Below are positions 56,979-64,000 of a DNA stretch of 64,000 nt, in pieces. The translations under genes were made by a program, and so were the position numbers. Origin of the DNA: Chionoecetes opilio (taxonomy: Eukaryota > Arthropoda > Malacostraca > Decapoda > Majidae); the NCBI GenBank assembly GCA_016584305.1, contig JACEEZ010020495.1, positions 10,001 through 74,000 of the forward strand, in the 5' to 3' direction. The notes beneath the pieces are model-generated. The model worked only from the letters and a program-made list of their open reading frames with translations. It searched no databases and had not been told where the DNA came from. How positions within the stretch are numbered: position 1 is the stretch's first letter; every line of letters begins with the position of its first letter.

Positions 56979-59900
56979 ACATAAGAACATAAGAAAATAA
57001 GGAAGCTACAAGAGGCCGCGAGGCCTACACGTGGTAGTTCCTGTCACCTAACACTACCTACATCCACCTTTCATCCCCATCCATGAACTTATCCAGCTCC
57101 CCTTTAAAGCTCCCTAATGACTCCGCACTAACTACCTGTCTACTGAGACCATTCCACTCATTCACCACCCATTTGTGAACCAGTTTTTCCTATTTCCTTT
57201 CTAAATCTACGCTTTTCCAGCTTGAATCCGTTACTTCTTGGTTCTACCCGGGTTAAAAGCCGTAAGAACTTTTCCTACCTCTCCTTTTATTAAAACCCCT
57301 TTACCCCTTAAAAACTTCATCAGATCCCCCCTTCCTGCGTCCCCCCTCGGTGATGTAATTGTAAAACTTCAATCTCCTCTATAACTAAAGTTACCCCATC
57401 CCTTGTATTTTTTTGGGTCATCCTTCTCTCACTTTTTCTAACAACACTATATCCATCCTTAAATATGGAGACCAAAACTGAACTGCATAGTCTAGAGGCC
57501 TGACTAGACCAAAAGCTTTTAGAAAACTTCCCACTTCTATTTTAAAAAACCCTTTCTGGTAATGAATCCAATACTCATTTCTCTATTTCGGCCTCATACA
57601 TTGTTCCTGGGTCGGAGGTCGGGGCTCACCCTCACTCCAAATTTTTTTTTCACCTTCTGATTTTCAGCGAACTTGTTTATGGTGTATCTTTTACCAGGTT
57701 TTTTTACCAACATTCAAAACGCTACATTTATCAATTAAATTCCATCTCCCATCTACTGCCCACCTTTTTTGGTTTTCTAAGTCTCCCTCCCTTGGGTTTA
57801 CGTCAGACTGTGATCCTAACCCCAAATTTGTATATCAGCAAACTTGCTGATATCACTGCTAATCCCACTATCCAATCTTTGATGTAAACAAAAATAGAAG
57901 GGGCCCAAAACGACCCTTGGGAACTCCATTTCACCAGCCCCATTCAATTTGGAACCATTAATTGTACCCTTTTGGTGCCTATTACTTAGCCAAGCTCTGA
58001 TCCATAAGAACCTTTCCCATCTTTACCATGACCCTAACCTTTTTAAAGAGTCGCTCGTTGGTACTTTGAAAATTTCCTTTAACTAAAGTCCAAATTATTA
58101 TATCAAAAACCTTACTTACTGCCGTCTCAAAAATTTTCCTATAAAAACTCAAAAAATTTGGGTAGAATGACCTCCCTTTGGTGAATCCATGTTGTAATCA
58201 TTGTCAAATATTTTTTACAAAGTGCTCTTAATTTTTTTTTGCAATATAGTTTCCAATAATTTACCCCCATGATGTTAGACTTACGGGTCGAAATTTGTTT
58301 TAGTCCTCTGTCCCCCCTTCTTAAATATGGGGAACAACATTTCCTTTCCTCCACAAAAGGCACTCGCCTATCTCAACCATTTCCAAAAAATGTGCCTAAG
58401 CTCCACTAAAAAACCTCCTTGCTTTTCCTTTAATACCCTGGATACACTTTCATCTGGTCCCTTGCGATTTTAAATTTTTTCATTTTTTCAAACCCTTTTT
58501 TCCCACCATTTCCCGGTTACACAATATCTTTGGTTCTCCTCATCGTTTCCTTTGAACATTTTTTTCACTATCAGGTATCGTCTTGTATCCTCCTCCGTAA
58601 AAAAACTTAAGAAATATCATTTAGACTCCTACACATATCCTCTTTCCGTATTTAAGCCTCCCCTTGTCCTGACCTTAAGGGCCCAACTAATTCCCTTGTC
58701 TTTTTTTTTATAAACCTTATAGAACCCCTTTGGGTCCCGTTCCGCTTGTTCGTACTTTAATCTCATAATTGTTCTTACAACTCGAGTTAATTTCTTCATG
58801 TCCCCGCCTCACGTTTTACTGTTCTTTTTTTACCAAACCTGCCTTGAACCTTAAAAAAATGTTTTTTTCTCCCAAATTGGTGTTTTTTAAATTGGTTCAT
58901 CCTTTTGGGGTCACTCTTCTGGACCTTTTTTCCCCATAAGGGAAAATTTTTTTTTTCGTCCTCATTATATTCTTCAAAGAGGTAAATCCCCTGTCCACCC
59001 ACTTCCCCTTCTAACCCTCTAATTACCCCCTCAGCCCTGCCTCACTTCCCTGTCAACCGCTTAATTATCTCCTCAGCCTGACCTCACACCATATCTGCCC
59101 CCGCCAATTACCTCCCGGGGCCTTCCAATCCTTCAAATTTGGCCCCTTTCCCCTACAACCCCTTTTCCTGGACACTTTCTGCCCCCCATCCCACCCTCTT
59201 TTTAATAAATCCAGGGGGGTTCTTCTTTAAACCCGCATATTTGGGCCCTTTTCGAAAATTTGGGATTTGATCCTATTTCCACTTAATTTTTCCAAATCCC
59301 ATTTTTGCTAAATCTGATCTCATAATGGTCCTATTATCTAAACTCCCCCCGACCTCCCCATTTGTAAAAAATCGTCCTATTTTTCAGCAATAGATCTAGA
59401 AAATTTTTCCTCTAGTGGGTCCTTGATTGCTTGACTTAGGAAGTTATCCCGGTTATATTTTTAAAAATTCTTGCAGTTGGGGACCCATGATTAAAACCCC
59501 GTTTTAAATTCCTAAGATTAAAATCTCCCCCAACCATATGTTATATCTGCAGGCCCCGTTTATTTCTTCCCATATAGGAGTGAAACCTCTTTACATAAGT
59601 TTTGGAGGGCCCCATACATACACCCAAAACCATTTTCTCAGTTTCCCCCGTACCCTAACCCTATAACTCTATGCTTCATCTGTTTTTTATAACATTGTTA
59701 AACAAACACTGCAATGCTCTCTTTTTCATAAAGCCAACTCTCCTCCTCGCTGCCTATCTGTCCTTGTGAAAAAAACTTTACCCGCTTCCGACTTCCGGAT
59801 CGAAACCTTTCCGACAATCCAACCATGTTTTCGTTAATGCTATTTTCAAAACCCTACACTATTTATTCCTCTCAGGAATCTATCTTTTTTAAAATACTCC

Positions 59901-60100
59901 TTTTTGATAATAAACCTTCAAGCAAATCCTCTTTTTTTTTGTCAATTTTCCCTTTATCTTTAACTAAACCCCTCCCCCTCTCTCTTCTTACAATCACTTT
60001 AGTTCCCTGCCTTCGAAACTCCTCCAGGTCGCAAGTTTCCTTTTTCCCCGCCCCCGTGTCTAAACCCCCCGGTTCTCTATCTTAAAAAAAAACCCGCAGT
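56974..60100 (-). pseudogene. L2/CR1-like LINE, minus strand, mostly corrupted
   Basis: The 3' tail is a short repeat (TTCTTATG)n on the minus strand at 56976-57000, typical of L2/CR1 LINEs. The C-terminus is clean: GFKLEKRRFRKEIGK, a frameshift, then VVNEWNGLSRQVVSAESLGS and FKGELDKFMDGDERWM with a stop at 57058-57060. Further upstream (57250-60100) the text keeps the LINE order (a GVP.G..GP block near 57905-57930; SKAF..VP region near 58040-58060) but is full of lengthened homopolymers. It is the antisense counterpart of the copy at 24226-28360. Confidence 0.65.
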
Positions 60101-60379
60101 GCATTTTACCACACACTCACCCACCACCACACATACACATCACTAAATCCTCACCATCACCGGATGCTGTTGTGTTTTTCCCGACCTTTTCGGACGCCTC
60201 CTCCACACAAACACATCACTAAAATACTATCACCCCCAAGCTCCCCCTCCACCGTATTGGCGTGAGGGCTTTTCCCAAACCCTGGGGGAGGGGAGCGGGG
60301 CGTTTACTGGGTTAGTGGGGTGGGTAGGAGACGGGGTGTATGGGCTGGATGGGGGGTGGTAGTAAATGGGGTGGGGCTG

Positions 60380-60870
60380 GGGCGTGTAACTACTTGTGTA
60401 AGGGGTTGTTGTGTGTAAGGGGGTTGTTGTGTGAAGGGTTTTTTTGTGTGTAAGGGTTTTTTGTTGTAAGGGGGGTTGGTGTAAGGGGGGGGGTTTTTTG
60501 TGAAGGGGTTTTGTTTAAGGGGTTTTTTTGTTGTAAGGGGGGTTGTTGTTGGGAAGGGGTTTTTGGGGTGTAAGGGGGTTTTTGTGTGAAAGGGTTTTTG
60601 GGGTGTAAGGGGTTTTTGTGTGTAGGGGGTTTTGTGTTAAGGGGGTTGTTGTGTGTAAGGGGGTTGTTGTGTGTAAGGTGTTGTTGTGTGTAAAGGGTTC
60701 TTGTGTGTAAGGGGTTGTTGTGTGTAAGGGGGTTGTTGTGTGTAAGGGGTTGTGTGTGTAAGGGGTTGTTGTGTGTAAGGGGTTGTTGTGTGTAAGGGGT
60801 TGTTGTGTGTAAGGGGTTGTTGTGTGTAAGGGGCTGTGTGTGTAAGGGGTTGTTGTGTGTAAGGGGTTGT
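60380..60870. repeat. Minisatellite, 16-17 bp units
   Basis: Units of GGGGTTGTTGTGTGTAA. The right half (60630-60870) is regular; the left half (60380-60630) is irregular, with GGGG and TTTT runs. Confidence 0.9.
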
Positions 60871-61071
60871 TGTTGCCGCTAACATCTGTTCGTCCGCCTC
60901 GTATTCTGGTTCAAACATATAGGATTGGGCTCCCATCACAATCTGAGGTCCTTTTTTCTCATATACGCGAGCAACGTCATTTATTTCGGTCTCAGATTGA
61001 GCATCGAACTCTAGATCTGTAACACCGACAGATTCACTGGCTGACACCGAAGTACAATTGCTCATCATCAC
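60860..61071 (-). CDS. Hypothetical N-terminal exon-like frame
   Basis: ATG at 61069-61071, then about 65 acidic, non-repetitive codons (VGVTDLEFDAQSETEINDVA, GAQSYMFEPEYEADEQM) before the frame enters the minisatellite. An acidic start with YMFEPE recalls the N-termini of P2X7-like/ZZZ3-like transposon-associated proteins in invertebrates, a weak memory match. If real it is a first exon whose gene continues elsewhere; the splice donor is not clear. The His/Thr/Pro repeats after residue ~70 come from the minisatellite. Confidence 0.3.
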
Positions 61072-61277
61072 ATTTGCCGACAGGTGTCACACAGGCAGAA
61101 GACTGTTGTTTACATTGGAGCTCCTCCTGTGACGTCATCAATAATATTCGTAGCCCTGTTGGAGGGAAGAAGAAAAAAGTCGCGCGCTTTTTACAAAAGT
61201 CGTGCTTTTACGGAAATAAGGCCTGGAAATCAATTAATTTTGGTGGATTAGGTGTTTTGAATGTACATTCAACATAA

Positions 61278-61597
61278 GTAGGCTACAAAAAGGGGCTGGA
61301 CGATTACTTTAAGAGGGATAGCTCTGGCTCCTTAAAATTTTGGATCAGAACAATACAATAGCAGGTATTTCCAGAGGAATATCAGCTCTTAGCCTCGGCC
61401 AGCCCCCATAGGAACAAATTGATCAAATAATTAGGTATGTACCTAGATAATGAGGGTATTATAATTAGACGTCGAGGACGAATTTTGAAAGCTGATCTTC
61501 CAAATACCACCTGCCATCCCATACTAATTCCCAAACGCCACCATCTTATTAAATTGTTGGTGGAAGAATATCATAGGAACTCATTTCATGGCGGAAT
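61278..61597 (+). pseudogene. BEL/Pao integrase N-terminal fragment
   Basis: Plus-strand text KKGLDDYFKRDSSGSLKFWI, FPEEYQLLASA, then MYLDNEGIIIRRRGRILKAD, LPNTTCHPILIPKRHHLIKL and EEYHRNSFHGG is the region leading into and including the first part (HHL...H..) of the zinc-binding domain of a BEL/Pao integrase. Two stops break it, and a TA tract truncates it at about 61597. The text follows on from where the BEL pol remnant at 48868 ends. Confidence 0.75.
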
Positions 61598-61691
61598 ATA
61601 TATATATATATACGTACATATATATATATATATATATCATATATATATATATATTATATATATATAATTATATATATATATATATAATAAT

Positions 61692-61723
<32 letters not shown>

Positions 61724-61803
61724 ATATATATTAATATATATTATATAATATATATATATATCATATATATATATATAATAATATCTATATATTATATATA
61801 TAT

Positions 61804-61874
<71 letters not shown>
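61598..61874. repeat. (TA)n microsatellite
   Basis: About 275 bp of TA with TAATA and CATA interruptions. Confidence 0.95.
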
Positions 61875-61876
<2 letters not shown>

Positions 61877-63010
61877 AAAATGGGAATAAGTAAAAAAAAA
61901 ATCGAAAATAATGATCAACTACATTTAAATACAATACTGCAATGTAACAATTGAAAGAAAGAAAGACTCCATTAACACACCTGGCCAGGTATAATGCCAG
62001 AATATTGTAACATTCTTCTCCTCTTCTCTCTTCTTCTCTCCTCTTCTCTCCTCTCCTTCCCATTTTCTCTCCCACCGTTTCCCCCCCCCCCCCGTTCTCT
62101 GTTCCTCTCCCCTGTCTTTCCCTGTCCCCATCTCCCTTCTCGCTATAATGCTAGAATTACACATTGTGTCCCGAGATACATTGTCTATTGAGGTATTGGT
62201 GTATTGAGGGGTCTTAATAACAATTTATTTATTTATTCTAGGCTAAGTGAACATAGTAGGTACAGTTGTTTAGGTGAGGAATTTGATCTTTTGTAACAGT
62301 TATATTATTCTTTCGTTCTTTCTTCTTTCCCTACCGTTCTCCCCCCCCCCCCCTCCACGACTAAAAAGATTAACTTATCTCTGTGGATTTTTAATTTTGC
62401 GGAAGGAATGTTATCATAGAAACACACCTCCCTGAATTCCACTAGCACCATTACTAGATTGACCGATTCCCTTAAATTCTTAGGATACTTGAGAGGTCAG
62501 AATACAGACCCTGTCTGGCTACAGACAGACAGACACAGACAGTAAGATCGCTAAAATTACCACGCAACTCCCGCCTTTCCTCTTCTCTCGAAACATGGTC
62601 ACCCGTGGGAAACTCAATCGGATATGTAAGAGGGTTTCGGATTAATAACAAGAGTTAAAATGACCTTTCCAGTCAAATTTTTCTCATCAAATTGAAAGAC
62701 ATTATTACCCTATTATTCAGTAGTTATCCCTTGTTCCCACACCGCATCCCAGGCGTTAAACGTTCGATAACCATGTTAGTTAAGTCAATCAGATAACGTC
62801 CGAACGCGTCCCTCCTTCCCACTGGTATGTTCACCCTCCTTCTGTTTAGACCACGAGGTGGTCATTCTTTTCCTCGCCGTGGTTAAGGTAAGACGTACAT
62901 AATTTCCCCTCCACTTTTCCCCTTTGTGTTGGATATATATATTTGGGTAATTCATCAATGAGTAGACCACACATCACATCATTACACGTATTAATTTCAT
63001 TCTTTTCATC
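61875..63010. other. Spacer with low-complexity tracts, no gene recognised
   Basis: CT-rich at 62010-62150, C run at 62341-62354, a CAGA run at 62522-62540. A 27-bp block (TCATTCTTTTC.TCGCCGTGGTTAAG) occurs at 62861 and again at 62997. Confidence 0.5.
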
Positions 63011-64000
63011 GCCGTGGTTAAGATTCTACAATCAACTCAATCCCTTGAGATGAAAGTCACATGGTCACTTAGCGCAAACACACATGACTCCCACACTCCC
63101 CTTCCCCTTTCATAAGTAGTCAGGCTGTTATGATCATTTTGTGTTGTTAGTTAAGTGGAAGAATAGGAAAAACACCCCATTAAGATGAGTAATTCCTCAT
63201 AGTGTATGTGAAGAAGCAGTGGGGTGTCCCTCAGTGACTTCCACGGAAAAATCAGAAATACATTAGTGATGCGGTGTGGCGTTCATTCGCAGAACATTCT
63301 TCTTGGAAAATGGCATTGAAACTTATAGTGATTCGGAAGAATAAATCTTATTCGCAGTGGCCGCGTAAAGTCAGAAAATCACGCATTTATCTCCACATGG
63401 ATCAGTCTTAACCCAGTTATCTGCAAATGATATTTCCTATTAGTATTTGGAAAACGTTACATTAGTTCATAATGAAATCTCCCATTGAGACGTGTGCTTA
63501 CCAATATTAGAGCTGTATTAATATGACTGAATGTGGTTAAGATTCTACAATCAACTCAATCCCTTGGGATGAAAGTCACATGGTCACTTTCATTTCATTC
63601 GCAGAACATTCTTCTTGGAAAATGGCATTGAAACTCTTATAGTGATTCGGAAGAATAAATCTTATTCGCAGTGGCCGCGTAAAGTCAGAAAATCACGCAT
63701 TTATCTCCACATGGATCAGTCTTAACCCAGTTATCTGCAAATGATATTTCCTATTAGTATTTGGAAAACGTTACATTAGTTCATAATGAAATCTCCCATT
63801 GAGACGTGTGCTTACCAATATTAGAGCTGTATTAATATGACTGAATGTGGTTAAGATTCTACAATCAACTCAATCCCTTGGGATGAAAGTCACATGGTCA
63901 CTTATAGTGGAGATAAATGCGTGATTTTCTGACTTTACGCGGCCACTGCGAATAAGATTTATTCTTCCGAATCACTATAAGAGTTTCAATGCCATGGATA
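63011..64000. repeat. Tandem repeat of about 314 bp that inverts at the window edge
   Basis: Text from CATTCGCAGAACATTCTTCT through GTGGTTAAGATTCTACAATC to ATGGTCACTT is repeated: block 1 about 63284-63590, block 2 about 63596-63905 (period 312-314), nearly identical. A partial earlier copy of the TTAAGATTCTACAATCAACT segment is at 63011-63070. From 63908 the sequence is the reverse complement of the first part of the unit (GTGGAGATAAATGCGTGATT...), up to the end of the window. Confidence 0.9.

Noticed and set aside
60637..60860. THTTPYTQQP repeat protein
   Set aside because: Produced by the 16-bp minisatellite; only the ~65 codons before it are kept as a hypothetical exon.

Overview
The window is animal nuclear DNA packed with mobile elements and simple repeats. 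I see no convincing host gene. Long (CT/GA)n, (TA)n and (GT)n tracts, BEL/Pao and Ty3/Gypsy LTR elements, several LINE clades, tRNA-derived SINEs, hAT, Harbinger and Tc1 relics and a Helitron family point to an arthropod. The LINE fragment at the left end closely matches, as I remember them, reverse transcriptase families common in decapod crabs, so a brachyuran or other decapod crustacean is my best guess (inference, not proven by the sequence alone).

Layout. 1-2780: LINE fragment and two Helitron-like copies. 2818-3708: Tc1-like transposase relic split by a SINE. 4105-5700: broken LINE. 5992-7455: hAT-like MITE and a Harbinger-like element with a MADF-type ORF. 8095-11455: nearly full-length but decayed two-ORF LINE (copy A) holding a SINE. 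11460-18800 and 18840-29620: a large direct duplication that carries a foldback element and a second SINE family. The right unit alone carries a Helitron and an L2/CR1-like LINE; the left unit alone carries a second foldback insertion. 29880-32500: old SINE, minisatellite, third SINE. 32504-35453: a 2.95 kb element with about 75-bp terminal inverted repeats and a decayed protein family I cannot name, the best candidate here for an undescribed element. 35640-38930: possible P-like transposase tail and microsatellites.

38938-45490: LINE copy B, same family as copy A, taken apart by nested insertions: a hAT with perfect 8-bp target duplication holding a SINE and a MITE, and a compound segment holding an 813-bp inverted-repeat element with perfect 8-bp target duplication. 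45491-48870: 5' LTR, gag and protease of a BEL/Pao element that lacks its reverse transcriptase. 49217-56815: a solo BEL LTR with its own 5-bp duplication, cut open by a 6.76-kb Ty3/Gypsy element (49612-56368) whose pol ORF is intact and whose LTRs differ by about 1%. 56974-60100: L2/CR1-like LINE on the minus strand. 60300-64000: minisatellite, a BEL integrase piece that may belong to the element at 45491, AT and CT tracts, and a 314-bp tandem repeat that turns back on itself at the window edge.

The nested insertions give a relative clock. LINE copy B is older than the BEL, hAT and compound insertions; the solo BEL LTR is older than the Gypsy; the second-family SINE and the large foldback are older than the 11-29 kb duplication; the Helitron is younger than it. 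Several stretches (about 17.26-20.05, 24.0-28.4 and 57.2-60.6 kb) show inflated homopolymers and lost bases next to near-identical clean copies, so part of the apparent decay may be unpolished assembly rather than biology.
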